This document shows positions 37,412 through 37,456 of a DNA stretch of 37,456 nt, piece by piece. Position 1 is the stretch's first letter; each line of letters opens with the position of its first letter. The translations under genes were made by a program, and so were the position numbers. This DNA is from Herbaspirillum sp. (GTDB lineage: Bacteria > Pseudomonadota > Gammaproteobacteria > Burkholderiales > Burkholderiaceae_D). A model generated the notes under the pieces. The model was not told the origin of the DNA and did no database searches. It saw nothing but the letters and a program-made list of their open reading frames with translations. The DNA is taken from contig JAQGNR010000238.1 in the NCBI GenBank assembly GCA_028291765.1, positions 1-37,456 on the forward strand. Reading direction: 5' to 3'.

Positions 37412-37447
37412 GTTGTCGCCGCCGATACGCCGATATCCGGCGACAAC
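37412..37447. repeat. 10-bp inverted repeat upstream of cobT
   Basis: GTTGTCGCCG (37412-37421) and CGGCGACAAC (37438-37447) pair exactly around a 16-base loop that itself contains two near copies of GCCGATA. It lies about 70 bases before the cobT start. It could be a regulator site or the hairpin of a terminator belonging to a gene outside the window; no T-run is present on either side. Confidence 0.6.
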
Positions 37448-37456
37448 CGAATAATG

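Overview
The window looks like a chromosomal segment of a betaproteobacterium, probably Burkholderiales and possibly Oxalobacteraceae. The reasons are an RNase E with a long Arg/Pro/Ala-rich tail followed by moaA-mobA-moeA, high-GC coding sequence, and a dispersed palindrome of a type I associate with this group. Genus cannot be decided from the sequence alone.

Left part (1-8515, + strand): a 531-base rne leader with a perfect 11-bp hairpin, rne, a strong terminator, then a tightly packed moaA-mobA-moeA-nnr unit (molybdenum cofactor synthesis plus NAD(P)H-hydrate repair).

Middle (8516-10584, - strand): two unrecognised genes on an AT-rich patch. They share a 5' leader and a related N-terminus. 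Their disordered second halves carry eukaryote-type short linear motifs: an exact EPIYA pentapeptide, Pro-rich SH3-type ligands, and in both proteins a C-terminal E-T-x-V/L that matches class I PDZ ligands. They look like secreted, host-directed effectors and are the best candidate here for something undescribed.

Right part (10585-32245, - strand): one compact cobalamin operon of about 22 kb behind a cobalamin riboswitch (about 32366-32535). In transcription order: 2Fe-2S ferredoxin, cobN, fused chlI/chlD, cbiE, cbiX-cbiC fusion, cbiD, cobI, cobM, cbiG, cobJ-cobK fusion, cobW, cobO, cobB, bluB, btuC, btuD-like, cobU, cobD. Most genes overlap by 1-8 bases. The two large gaps each hold a palindromic repeat. 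The ring-building set is the early-cobalt (CbiX/CbiD/CbiG) type, yet a late-type CobN chelatase is also encoded, so two cobalt-insertion systems sit in one operon. CbiT, cobyric acid synthase and the SUMT enzyme are not in the window. Uptake (BtuC/D) and synthesis genes are co-transcribed.

Far right (32800-37341, - strand): an orphan family 5 solute-binding protein, then cobC, cobS and cobT, which finish the nucleotide loop of cobalamin. Recurrent low-complexity insertions (Asn/Ser, Asn/Asp/Ala/Thr, His/Asp) appear in MoaA, Nnr, CobT, RNase E and CobN. I saw no rRNA, tRNA, CRISPR array or transposase.
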